Below are positions 1 to 11,600 of a stretch of 64,000 nucleotides of DNA, piece by piece; the stretch's first letter is position 1, and every line of letters starts with the position of its first letter. Made by a program: the position numbers and the translations under genes. The stretch spans positions 7,449,394 to 7,513,393 of the forward strand of contig OY365818.1 of assembly GCA_959347315.1 (NCBI GenBank), read 5' to 3'. Under the pieces are notes generated by a model, which was given only the letters and a program-made list of their open reading frames with translations, was not told the DNA's origin and did no database searches. This DNA comes from Bimastos eiseni. Lineage: Eukaryota > Annelida > Clitellata > Crassiclitellata > Lumbricidae.

Positions 1-548
1 CAGGCAAGTCTTTTCTTTTAATAATATGGGCATCTAAACTACTTTAAGTCCTAAACAAGGTTTGGCATCATCTAAAATGGTCTGATAAATTTGACATCGT
101 ATCGTAAACGACAACTACATCGTTATCATGATGATGAATTCTTTGCCTGAAGGTGCGAGATGAGTGAAATTTTTTCTTTTCGCCTTCGTTACACAAAATA
201 TGAACTAATCGTAAAGCAAAATGCGAAAGTCGTGTAAATGCTTGTCTATAGTTCATGGTTTATGATCAGCCTCATATCCTTATCGTCACGTACGTGAGTA
301 TAGTTCAGTTCAGATAAGATAAATTTAATTGCCCACATTGATGCCTGTAAGCGTCCATTACTTTATAGTGTCTCAACACCATTCCAATCCCTGAAACGCC
401 AACGTTTCCATGGATGGATTAGCCATTCAAAGGACAGTAAAGTCTTACTCTCTAAGCGTGCCTTCTCTCAACGCTGTTTTCATTCACTGCCGGACATACG
501 ATTGGGCCTTTTCAGTTTCTTGACGGGGTCGAGGTCCTTCCAAACAAG
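1..548. other. No gene seen
   Basis: AT-rich sequence with only short chance open frames. No exon of the Ubl-RBR family, no RNA gene and no recognisable repeat was found before the minisatellite that begins at 549. Confidence 0.5.
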
Positions 549-835
549 GATTGTCCGGGTGTTGGATTGGAGACTCCAAGCAATGATTGTCCCAGTGTTG
601 GATTGGAGACTCCAAGCACTGATTTTCCGGGTGTTGGATTGGAGACTCCAAACAACGATCGTCCGGGTGTTGGATTGGAGACTCCAGACACTGATTTTTC
701 GGGTGCTGGATTGGAGACTCCAGACACTGATTTTCCGGGTGTTGGATTGGAGACTCAAACAATGACTGTCCGGGTGTCAGATTGGAGACTCCAAACAATG
801 ATTGTCCGGGTGTTGGATTCGAACCTCCAAACAAC
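549..835. repeat. 36-bp minisatellite, about eight units
   Basis: Eight head-to-tail units of 36 bp (one is 35 bp) share the core ggtgttggattggagact. Units differ by a few substitutions. The period is a multiple of three, so long open frames appear on both strands. On the minus strand the reading frame of pseudogene G1 continues, beyond its stop at 1015-1017, through a Gly/Phe/Pro-rich stretch and into this array as 12-residue repeats. The array may therefore have grown in what was the coding tail of G1, but this is inference. Confidence 0.85.
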
Positions 836-1014
836 GCTTGGATTAGCGATATTTTACTGAAGCCTCCAGACGAAGGCAGCATCGGCCAAGGAGTGGAAAA
901 TGCTCCGAATCCTCTGAATCCTCCGAGTGACTGTGGATCCGACCGAGGCGCAAAGCTTCCAGGGGATGCCAACATCGGCTGACGAGAGGGGAATCCTCCG
1001 AATCCTCCGAGAGG

Positions 1015-1741
1015 TCATCGCTCCTGCAGATGACCGATGTCTCCAAAGGGTGGTGGCACCGGTGGAGGAAAGAAGAATCCTCCACCGAAGCCTTGTGGCA
1101 CCGGTGCAGGACCGATGTAGTCGTCAGTCCCAAGGAACTTAGTGTCAGACGATTGTCGAGGTGCCATCTTGCAAGCAGTTAAATACGAAAGACACGGCCA
1201 ACGCCCCAGACAGATGAAGCAGAACTCATACTTGCAGCTGGCGCTGGTCATGTGCTGACACCTCTCAATATGTTCGATGATTGTAGCGCACTTGGGGCAG
1301 GATCGCATAGAGGACATTGAATGCCGTCGATATATTTGAGCTGGCAGTGATCAAGAAGCTCAGAGAGAGAGAGATTATCATTGCAATCTGGATTCCTACA
1401 CCATTCGACACCAGAGTATTTCCACTCGTGCAGGCACAACCAGCAGAACTCGAAAGACTTAACTGTGATTGATATAAAGTTACCGCATATGACGCGCTTG
1501 TCGTTCTCGCGTGACGGGCGGGAGAAAGTGCCACACTTAGGACAGGAGTTGGTCTCGCTTGGGTGGCTCCTGAAGAAGTTTTGCTGGGCTCTGGTCTCGA
1601 ATTCACAGATTTCGTTCGGTGTGTGGCAAGCAGCGTGTCGAAGAACTGCAAAATTCCATTTCAATCTGCATTCAGGACAAAGAATTTTGTCCTTTCCAGC
1701 ATCCAGTTCGTGGTGACAATATGTTGCAAGCGTCTGCGGGC
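1015..1741 (-). pseudogene. G1: RBR last-exon pseudogene
   Basis: This matches the last exon of the family. It starts after a splice acceptor (tttctgcag) at 1742-1743 with the usual join to a preceding G. It runs through RING1, IBR (FEFCWLCLHEWK) and RING2 (CPKCATIIEH...CQHM). A single missing base near 1311-1314, compared with the tccctctaag of G2, shifts the frame between the IBR and RING2. Two zinc-binding Cys are also lost: NCTSI of G2 is NFISI here, and HMTC is HMTS. No exons 1-3 are visible upstream; the space holds a Polinton-like fragment and a polymerase relic. The tail is Pro/Gly/Phe-rich and stops at 1015-1017. It is closest to G2. It is most likely a dead copy left by an early duplication. 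Confidence 0.8.
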
Positions 1742-1781
1742 CTGCAGAAATAAACAAATCAACGATGCGCAAGTAATAGTT

Positions 1782-2017
1782 GTTGATTTATCCACGAGTG
1801 GCTTTCCAGCATCGATTGCAACGGTCTTACCAACATCTACAGCTTTTTTTCCTATTTCAGTCGCAGCGTCTTTCCCAGCGCTCAATGCGGCTGATGCTAC
1901 CTGTCTCGCTGCATTCGAAGATAACATTCTTTTGAAAAATCCTGATATCGTATCAAATATTCCAGCGACTCCTACGACGTATGTTTTAGTAAATCTTCTC
2001 TTAGTTATGATAATCAT
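1782..2017 (-). pseudogene. Polinton-type minor structural protein fragment (tentative)
   Basis: A minus-strand frame from 2017 encodes a basic start, a hydrophobic segment (GVAGIFDTISGFF) and an Ala/Gly/Lys-rich helical stretch with repeated AGKDAA, IGKKAVDVGK and DAGKPLV patterns. Similar stretches occur in predicted structural proteins of Polinton/adintovirus-type elements; this is recalled from general knowledge and not searched. It runs without a gap almost to the splice acceptor of G1, so the element fragment sits where G1's upstream intron should be. A polymerase relic of the same element class lies 2.8 kb away on the other strand. It could instead be an unrelated Ala-rich frame. Confidence 0.45.
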
Positions 2018-2171
2018 TTTATAATTGTATCATTAAATTTTTATACTCTAACGCATTTATTACATTTTGTCAAAGTAACTCATCTGGCACAGGTTGTAAG
2101 ATTGTGGCCTGATGCTGACGGAAATGACCACACATTCCATCCTCACACGAACAGATGCCTCAAATTAGGAT

Positions 2172-2222
2172 TATAGACCATAATATATATAATCTGATAT
2201 GTGCAATATGTAACATATATAT
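2172..2222 (+). repeat. 51-bp direct repeat, copy 1
   Basis: Identical to 4482-4532 over 51 bp (core atagaccataatatatataa). The flanks diverge at once on both sides apart from AT-richness. The copies are 2.3 kb apart in the same orientation. Confidence 0.85.
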
Positions 2223-4481
2223 TCACTATGTATGAGGAGGGTGTCTTTGCACGCATGCATTGCATATAATGCCTTTTTGTGAATTTGTATATGCATTATG
2301 CATTTATTTATGTAGCGTGTATTCATGCATTTGTGTATACGTATAAAAGTATCTGTGTATTCAAATGTAGAAGTATGCTATGTCATGTTAATTCGCCAAA
2401 GCAATAATAATATTATAGATTGATTTTGGGCTGATATCAATCGTTACTCTTTCGTCTATTAATTTCTATTTCTCAATTTAGGGTTTTGTAAATTTTGAAT
2501 TTTGCCTTTTGCAGTAGGCCTATCGCTTTTTATAACTGTTACATAGCTTGTAGATTACAATTAGGTGTGGTATATTGTCATATAATTTACAAATAAAATA
2601 AAGACCAATAAATAATTGCTTTTATTGATATAAAGTGAATCTGTCACTCTCCGTTTGATCGCTCAACCAACCGAGGAGGCAAAGTCGTTTCAGGGATTGA
2701 ATTGGTGTTAAGCCAGTATAAACTATTCAATCAATCGACATAGTTTTATTGACTCTCTGATCATAACCATAACCAAGTGTTTTTATTTTCTCCAAATAAC
2801 AAACACAAGTACAAAATTTTGACAATTAGCTAGGAGTCAATAGGGACTAATAGAAATCCTTAATGGACAAAAATTCCTGTGATCAGGGTCACCCTTTCAA
2901 TAGATTATTAGTTGCAGCCAATTGTCAACATAGATTTATTTACTCAAACCAGAGTACTTGTTAACAGAACGTATATGTACAACCAATGCATAGCCAGTTT
3001 AATTAAAATATCAAGATTTAGTACTGCAATAAGTGTCAACCTGACAAAAAGGTCATAGATGAAACTTAGAATGCATGTGGAAGGCAAATGGAAAAGAAAG
3101 AAATTCCCCAAAAAACCACAAGGCTTCGTGTCATGCGCGAAACTCTGGACGATGGCGCGTTATAAAAGTCATCGACCTACAGCAGAGGCGTGGGAGGTCT
3201 AAGAATGAAGCTGTCTAACTGAAACCTGAGAGGGGAGACATCAATGGGTTTCGCCGGAGGCAGACTTCCTCAATACAGACGGCGCGAAATATGCAAAGAT
3301 CAACGGAGTGTCAAGCAACGAAACCTCGAGGCGTACGTTAGAGCCGCCTGCCCCTCCCATCTCTGTGACCCACGGACAAGAAATTCATGAACCAGCTAAA
3401 GATCTGGTCTGAACCTGGTTGTTGAAACAAATCAAGAATAAGGGACAATTCCGATACGAACGGCGCAACCTATTAGGCGTATAATTATAATAATGTAACT
3501 CGATCCCTGGAACCTATTGCCTGCCTATGACACTAACAAGGCCCAGTTTTTAAAGTGCGCAGTTTGATCGTAGGTTACCATGCATTTGGCCACATTTATC
3601 GTATGGTTACATATCAGCCACTGCTGTCAATGGCTCCTTCCATGATTAACTTCTTCGGCCAATAGCAGGCTACAATGCGTCTAAAAAACCTATATAACAA
3701 ATGAAATTACAAATTCACTGTCAATCAATTTCATTATGGCCTGATCTCCTAACCGAGTTGGGTTCAGCTAAAACCAATACATACAATACATACAATACAA
3801 TCAGTATCTTATTTTGACTCATTCAGGATGTGACCAATTTATTTATTTATTTTTACATTGTGCAATTCGTGTAGTAGGATGGAACGATGCGGAAGCAGTT
3901 TCTCTATTCATGCAGATCGGTTCATAATTACTCAAGGGGCTCTTGACTTGGACTTAAGGACAGTAATTTACTTCGACTTCGAAGGAAAACTTCTTCGACG
4001 GTGTGGCTTTGATAGTTACCCGGTAGTACTGTTTCGGAACGCCAGGACAGGTTGACGTGCTGAAGAAAAGAGGCAATTTGCGTGGGTGAGATAGGTTTTT
4101 AAAAAGAGTAAACCCATCTTCTCATATAACATGCTACACGATAGACTATGAGCCGACTTTAAATCGTACGCAGATCACTCTCGCCATATAGTATCGTATT
4201 GTATCTGTCGCTTATTCTCTGAGTAGGGGTCATATACGTACGATGCGTAGTTAAGCATAGTTGATTTGTTTATGTTTTATCTCTTCTCTTTCCATTCACA
4301 GTCTAACTCACAAAACTGCTTCAAAATCCTGTCTTACTTAAATAAACGGAGGAGAACTTCGTGGAATTTCAAACATTCATGTGTGCGATATATATGCACA
4401 ATGTATGCACAATGTATATTAGGATAAATGACGTAGTACATTGGTCGTTTAAGCAAATATTAAGCATGTATAAAATTGGGA

Positions 4482-4532
4482 TATAGACCATAATATATAT
4501 AATCTGATATGTGCAATATGTAACATATATAT
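4482..4532 (+). repeat. 51-bp direct repeat, copy 2
   Basis: Second copy of the repeat at 2172-2222, about 260 bp before the start of the polymerase homology. It may be a dispersed repeat or the ends of an element lying between the copies. Confidence 0.85.
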
Positions 4533-4789
4533 AATCATGATGTATATTATTATAATTATGTGATCTCAAACGTATACATGCGGGCGATATATTTATAAAG
4601 ATGTAAGATTATTTATATATGCCGGAAGTATGTACACTCGGATCAGTTTTGCAGCGAGACGCTGCCTCAATCGAAATGCCACGCCCGGTGACATCGCAGG
4701 AATGAACGGTTCATCGACCCGTGACGGTGCAATGGCCCATGACTGGGCCGTGGCCCACGACAGCGAGAACGTCGGCCTTCCAAACTCTG

Positions 4790-6741
4790 AACATAATCTA
4801 TCCGGTTATGACCGTCATCTATTCGTAAAGAAATTACGAGGTGATGATAATGAAAAGATTAATTGCATTCCTAGAAACGAAGAAAAGTATATCTCATTTA
4901 GCAGAGAAGTCGTGGTCGATAAATTTACGAATGAAGAAAATAAGGAAACATTAGTTAAACGAGAATTGCGCTTTATCGATAGTTTTAAATTCATGGCATC
5001 GAGTTTCGAGGCTTTATCGAATAACCTGAGCAACGATCAGTGTAGGAATGTAAGCAAACACTATTCTGGTAATCAGCTCGATCTCTTGCTTAGAAAAGGA
5101 TTATATCCTTACAATTATGTTGATTCCGTCGAGCGACTGAACGAAACAGAACTACCAACAAAGTCAGCATTCTACTCAATACTTAACGACTCAGGTATTA
5201 GTGACGAAGACTACAACTATGCACAGATGGTATGGAAAGAATTCGGATTCAAGACCTTTGAGAGAATACCACGATTTATATAGTGTGACTGATGTTCTTC
5301 TGCTTGCTGATGTATTTGAGAATTTTAGAGATGTATGCAGTGGGAACTATGGCCTAGATCCCACCTGGTATTATATTTCGCCAGGTCTTGCTTGGGACGC
5401 CGCATTGAAGTTGACTGGAGTACAGTTGGAGTTGTTGAGCGACTATGATATGATACTAATGGTTAAGCATGAGATAAGGGGAGGTGTTAGCACCATTTCG
5501 CACCGTTATGGACAGGCAAACAATAAGTATATGAGAGAAGCGTTTGACGATAGCAAGCCTTCAACATTTATAACCTATTTAGACGCAAACAACCTGTACG
5601 GATGCAGTATGTGTAAAAATCAACCAACTCATGGGTTCCAGTGGATAAGCAACGATGAGCTAAATGATTGGAGAGGAACGCCGTGTATATTAGAAGTCGA
5701 CTTGGAATATCCGAAAGATTTGCACGATCTCCACAACGACTATCCTCTTGCCCCTGAGAATATTACACCTGAATCTTCAACTGTACCTAAACTCATTCCG
5801 AACTTGAACGATAAAGTAAAATACATAATCCATTACGAAAATTTAAAGCTGTATGAAAGCCTAGGCTTGAAGATAATGAAAATTGATCGCGGAATTAAAT
5901 TTGAAGATAGTGCCTGGTTGAAAAAGTATATCGATCTAAATACCAACCTGAGAACGAAAGCAACCAATGATTTCGAAAAATAATTTTTCAAACTAATGAA
6001 CAATAGTGTGTTTCGTAAGACGTCTGAGAATATTGAGAATCGTGTAGACATAAAATTGGTTTGCACCGAGAAGCAAGCCCTCAAGCTAGCAGCGATAACG
6101 AGTTACGATACTCGAACTATTTTTGACGAAAACCTAATCGTCAGTCACATGAAACGGACGAAGCTATGTTACAACAAGCCTATATATCTTGGAATGTGTA
6201 TTTTAGGCTTGAGTAAAACTATAATGTACGATTTTCATTATAATTACATAAAGAAAAAGTTTGAAAATAGAGCAAAGTTACTTTTTACAGATACAGATTC
6301 TTTGGCCTATGAAATTAGGACCGAAGACTTCTACGCCGATATAGCACCCGACATTAGAAGTAGGTTCGACACTAGCGACTATATTAAAAACGATCCCTCT
6401 GGTATAGAAACTGGCATCAACAAAAAGGTCATTGGCATGTTCAAAGATGAAGCAAGCAGCTGGCAAACAGATCGAAGAGTTTGTAGGTTTAAGATCGAAG
6501 TTGTATTCGTACAAGATGGCTGGAGTTGACCATAAGAAATGTAAAGGCGTGAAGAAGAATGTCATTAAGAAATATATCACTCACGAAGATTACAAAGACG
6601 GCCTGTTCACTAAGAGAGAACAATCGAGAAAGATGAATGTCATTCGGTCGCATCTTCACGATATCTACACCGAAGAAGTCAACAAGGTAGCGCTCTCAGC
6701 GGAAGATGATAAACGAGTGATTCAGCAAGATTGTTTCACAC
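4790..6741 (+). pseudogene. Protein-primed DNA polymerase B of Polinton/adintovirus type, broken
   Basis: The frames show the order expected of a family B, protein-primed polymerase (DNA_pol_B_2 type): an exonuclease II motif (HNLSGYD) at about 4793, motif A (YLDANNLYG) near 5577, motif B (KLMNNSVF) near 5990, motif C (FTDTDS) near 6283, and the typical C-terminal part (KLYSYKM, HEDYKDGLF, NKVALSAEDDKRVI) to about 6735. The exonuclease I region is absent; the 160 bp before 4790 do not match. Lesions: a one-base insertion near 5256-5261, an in-frame TAA at 5981-5983, and a frameshift near 6450-6458 within a tandem agca duplication. The last few codons are replaced by an inverted copy of its own motif-C region (6742-6833). 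Few lesions in about 650 codons suggest a fairly young insertion. In an intact element it would copy the element DNA from a terminal protein primer. Confidence 0.85.
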
Positions 6742-6833
6742 TTTCGGTCTTAATTTCATTGGCCAAAGAATCTGTATCTGTAAAAAGTAACTTTGCTCTA
6801 TTTTCAAACTTTTTCTTTATGTAATTATAATGA
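6742..6833 (-). repeat. Inverted duplicate of polymerase segment 6235-6326
   Basis: This 92-bp stretch is the reverse complement of 6235-6326 with only about four mismatches, all towards its left end. It includes the antisense of the motif-C codons. The two arms are 415 bp apart, so transcripts crossing both could fold into a long hairpin. Confidence 0.9.
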
Positions 6834-7159
6834 ATATTCTAGTTACCTTTTCATCAAACTAATTTTCGTCTTATGCGCTTCCGGCGTCTGCTGAATTTGG
6901 TGATTAATATTCAGATATAAAAAGCAAAAAGTCGTTCAGGCCTGAATATCCGGACAATTTCGTATCTTATAATAATCTCTATGTCCCTGGTGAATGAAGT
7001 ATCTCGTAGCAAGCCATTTCCTCAAACTAGTTCACCAATAACTAATCGGTACTCATGGGTGCATAGCTGTAGAAACATTCCTGCAATTAACAGAGGCCTA
7101 GCACGTTGTAAGCCCATTTCGATACTTAGACAAGGACTCTGAAAGTAGAACTTTAAATC

Positions 7160-7201
<42 letters not shown>

Positions 7202-8602
7202 ACAGTAACTGAACCTGTATGCGTCCGGTTAAAAATTAACTTGATATCTGCAACATTTAGAATTAAATAGCTGTAATAGTTACACATATGTATTATGTAT
7301 TTGCTCATTGATACATACTTACTTACACACCTACATGCATTAATACTCGCAAATTCAAACAAAATACATGTATTCAATTCGGAACATAGTGTTAGACGAT
7401 TGTCGAGGTGCCATCGAGCAATCGGTTAGATACGAATGACACGGCCATCGCCCCAGACAGATATATATATATATATATATATATATACATGATGCACGTG
7501 TATATACATTGATAATTAACTGGAATTAATAGGAAACCAAAAGGTCTACAGAGGCTGCCGTTTTCTTGGAACACATCACCCATCATGATAACAATGTAAT
7601 TCAGACTGAAAACCGAAAACGAAACTAGTTAAGCGAAATTTATCAGTGCACACAAGTCATTCAAGCTAAAGTGTTAACAGATATATATGTTTTCATTGTG
7701 TGTTAAAAACACGAATACTATTTGAAACCTTTGTGTTATTTTGGCCTTTATTCCAATCATGCACGCATGCATGCATACACACATGCACACCAATAAACAC
7801 ACAGTAGACTACATTATGATCATAATGTTTATATATACGAACATCATATCATATACTTACACATGCATAAACACAAACCTACATACATATATTCATGCAT
7901 TTATAGACATATAAGCAAATATACACTGTATCAGGAAATAAAGGGACCCCTAATGATAATATGGAAATAAACAGAAAATGGTCGTCGCTTTTAACATTCC
8001 GAAAACGTTTTAATCCTGATATATTTATCCCCAAATGCTCAATTTATGAACGTCCGGATAAAAAAAGTACGTCACAGTGTCATCTTTAAATTACAAAAAT
8101 TAACTTTGAAGGAATTTGATCAGCTGATCATTGATGGTTCTATTAGCCAATGACGCACACATCTCGTGTTGAGGCAAAGGCGGACAGATTGAACATACCT
8201 TGTAGTCTAATATTATTCATATATAAAAACAAATTCAAACTAAATACATGGCGATTTATCGAAAATATTTAAAAAAGGTTGAAAATTCTGCAGATATAAT
8301 TATTATAGCCAATCTTTATTATTTGAATTTTGAAGGAAATGACGTCATTATTGGACGATAGGAACTATCATATTTTATGCTCTACTAGATAAATATGTCA
8401 GGATTAAAATGGTTTCGGAATTTAAAAATCGGTTAATATTTACTATTTTATTCATATTATCAGTATTGGGTCCCTTTATTTCCAGACACAGCGTATATAC
8501 ATGTATAATGCATGCATATATAAATATACAATTAAAGTTCTTCCTGTTATAAAAAATTATTTCTAGTATCATAAGTGTGCCGTTATTCTGAACTGCTACG
8601 CT
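6834..8602. other. Spacer with AT arrays
   Basis: Contains (AT)n arrays at 7165-7195 and 7461-7488, one short RBR relic (7384-7463) and otherwise AT-rich sequence with no recognised gene. Confidence 0.5.
7384..7463 (-). pseudogene. 80-bp relic of an RBR C-terminus
   Basis: On the minus strand this reads CLGRWPC.SYLT.C.MAPRQSS, which matches the end of RING2 and the APRQ tail of G1 (1136-1216) at roughly 87 percent nucleotide identity. The match stops at an (AT)n array at 7461, and the rest of the exon is absent. It marks an eighth, almost fully lost copy between G1 and G2. Confidence 0.8.
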
Positions 8603-11600
8603 TCACTGCAGACAGCATGCTCCATCTCGATCAAGTTCTAGAAGGTGAGGACGAGGGTGGTACCCATCGAAGTGTGGTGGCATCGGTGGGGGCCCGAGAT
8701 CAGCCTCTGCTCCAAGAAACTTGGTACCATGCGTCTGTCGAGGTGCCATTGCGCACACAGAGGATTGCCACTGACACGGCCAGCGCCTCATACAAATAAA
8801 ACAGAACTCATACCTGCAGCTGGTGCAGGTCATGTGCTTACACTTCTCAGCATGCTCGATGATGGTAGCGCATTTGGGACAGGCTCGCTTAGAGGGACAT
8901 TCAATACCGTCTATGTGCTTAAGCGGGCACTGAGCAAGCAGCTCAAAGAGTGACCGATTGTCGTCGCAATCTGGATTTCCACACCTCTCGACACCAGAGG
9001 ATTTCCACTCGTGCAGGCACAACCAGCAGAACTCGAAGGTTTTCCCGGTGATTGATGTACAGTTGCCGCAGATGACTCGCTTGTCATTCTTGCGTGATGG
9101 ACGAGAGAACGTGCCACATTTTGGACATGAGTTGGTCTCGCTTGGGTGGTTCCGGAAGAAGTTGCGCTGCGCTCTGGCCTCGAATTCGCAGATCTCGTTC
9201 GGTGAGAGACAGGCAGCGTGTCGAATGAGTGCGAACTTCCATTTCGAGCTGCATCCAGGACAACGTATTTCGTCCTTTCCAGCTTCCAGTTCATGGTAAG
9301 AATATAACGCCAGAGTCTGCGGGGCTGCATAAATTAATAACCGACAAATGCCGATCGTGCAAAGAGTATAGTTGATAAGCCAGTTCTTTAATTGTCAATA
9401 TTATTATGGCCAAACCCAGTGTATCCGATGATTACAGGAGGGTACTGACTACACGCCTGCATCCTTTTATCTGTGCATCAATCCATCCATCACCAATACA
9501 TCTATTCATTCACACACACACACACCGCACCCATATATCATCCACTCATTCATATATCAATCCATTCATTCACCATTCATCCGTCCATCCAGTCATTAAT
9601 CCATTAATCCATCCATCCATCATCCATCCATCCATCTATTCATCCTACCGTTCATTCGTCCATTCATCCATCCATTCATCCATCTATTCATCCATCTATT
9701 CATCTATCTTACTCATCCTTCCATTCATCCATTTGTCCATCCGTCTAACCTTCCATTTACCATATGTATATGCTTCAGTCTATTCGTCCGAACACTACTG
9801 AAAGTCCAAGTACTTCTTGTCTATTACCAATGGCATGTCCGCAAGGCATAACGGCGCGAGCTCCTTCGCGATCCATAGTGATGATGTCAGGATGCTGTAT
9901 CGTTGATGTAGTTGCATTAATTCCGTTTCCTGCCAGCAGTTGTCTCGTCTGTGACTCTACTTGTTGCAAGGTCGGCCACACTCCGCCCTGTAATCGAGCG
10001 ACCATGGCCAGTGTACTCATATGGGTTATTGCGTAGTCGGATAGACGCTCCGTCGCGCTGCACGAGACATCCTTACGAACAGTTCCTGATTCGCGAACAG
10101 AAACGACATCTATTTACCGATTTACCAGTACACAACTCACCACTCACTCATTCCGAGCCACATCATACGCTAATCCAAGGATGAAATGCACTGACATACA
10201 CGCGGGGGACTACATCATTTATCAGAACAACCATCAACCATTTAATCTTTCAATCCACGCACCCAACCAGTCATCAATCCATTTACACATGTTCTTTCAT
10301 CAAGCCATCTATCTAACCATGAATTCATCCTTTCCTTGAGTCCATTTACCCACATATCCAGTATCCATCCCTCCATCAGTTTTGACCTGGCTGCACTAAT
10401 ATATGTCGGTAGTTCAGTGCACTTTCAAAAAAGAAGTCAAGATTCAAATCCAGGCGTGACAGAAAGGTGTGTCTAGTTTTCTCCTCCACGTGCATACCAT
10501 AGCCAACCTAGCTATAATGGGTACAGCGACCTATACTGACGGGGGGGGAGACAAGAGGGTGAGGGAGTGGATTGCGTATGACGAAGCTTAAACATTTAAG
10601 TTGATAGCACTACATACTCATAGCTGTCAATGCTGGCAAAAGTGACTGTTCTTCTTCTTCTTCTTTTTCTTCTTCTTATGCTTCCTGTTCTCTAATGAAT
10701 TATAAATTACATTCAAAGTAACCATTAATTGATGTATTGAACGTTATTCTGATGGAAGTCATATACACCAGGTTTTTCAACCAATCTTGTGTAAGGCATT
10801 TGAAGCGATGGTCTACCGCCAATGGAGTATAGTTGGAAGTCGTCTATCTTTGGAGCTCTCGGATGTTTTCTCAGGCTGTCGAACAACTCCTGTGTGTAAC
10901 AGTTCTACAAATACATTTCGCGTATTACTGCATTTCGTTGTCTAATCACCTTTTATGACCGCAGGCAATCAACCACCCCAGTTTTAATTATGCACTGAAC
11001 TTAATAACAGGACCTGTCTGCATTTCCTATTATAGTACGGTATAAGCTGACACAAAAGCATACCTGTACAATGCAACACACAATAGAAAGCACAGCGAAG
11101 CGCTTAGAGGAACAGACAATGGAACCCACAACACACATACCTCATGTTCTTATCGAACTCTAACAGTCTGCGGGCCACCTTGCGTTAAGCTCACCACACG
11201 GTTTGAACTGTCAAGATGTGTACAACCTATATATCTGTGTGTGTAATAAAGTTTAATGACGCATCCATGGCAAGGATGATATGCGTGACCTATAGATCTG
11301 TGCAAGAGACGACAGATGTGACTTTGCACTAGGCAACAAAAGCTGTCTTTCACAGCTATTAGATGAAAAGAAGAGGCGCATTCAGCTACTTCGCACCATC
11401 CACTAAGTTTCACGGACAGATTCGACTTCTTGGTTCCTCGTTCTAGAACTGCGACGACTTGGTCTCTATCCCTTGCTTCAATTGGTTCCTCTCTGGGACC
11501 AACTGAACGTGCCTTCTCTTTCTGTTTGCGATACAATTCTATCTTTTAACTATTCTGAAAACCTGCTTCTTCTCGCAGGCCTCGTCAACTTGGAATCCAT

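Larger units (their letters stand above)
2018..4789. other. Spacer without recognised genes
   Basis: AT-rich spacer with a GC-richer patch at about 3120-3420. A 65-codon plus-strand frame at 3858-4055 and the frame at 4630-4789 that leads into the polymerase homology have no features I recognise. Two copies of a 51-bp sequence lie near its ends. Confidence 0.45.

Noticed and set aside
549..835. Possible CRISPR-like array
   Set aside because: Units are contiguous with no unique spacers; it is a minisatellite in a eukaryotic setting.
3858..4055. 65-codon plus-strand frame
   Set aside because: No family recognised, no paralogue, and it is short enough to arise by chance.
8958..9299. Plus-strand frames opposite RBR exons (also near 1381, 36933, 46704, 57997)
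   Set aside because: They are antisense shadows of the minus-strand exons, which carry the zinc-binding pattern.
9406..9801. 131-codon Pro/His/Ser frame
   Set aside because: It follows the atcc/attc array in G2 intron 3 and is low complexity.
10396..10470. tRNA-like gattcaaatcc motif
   Set aside because: No acceptor or D-arm pairing could be built around it; no tRNA was supported anywhere in the window.
11330..11430. Possible second exon 1 for G2
   Set aside because: Only about 25 bp (gaagaggcgcatt) resemble exon 1 at 12421-12507; no start and no donor in the right phase.
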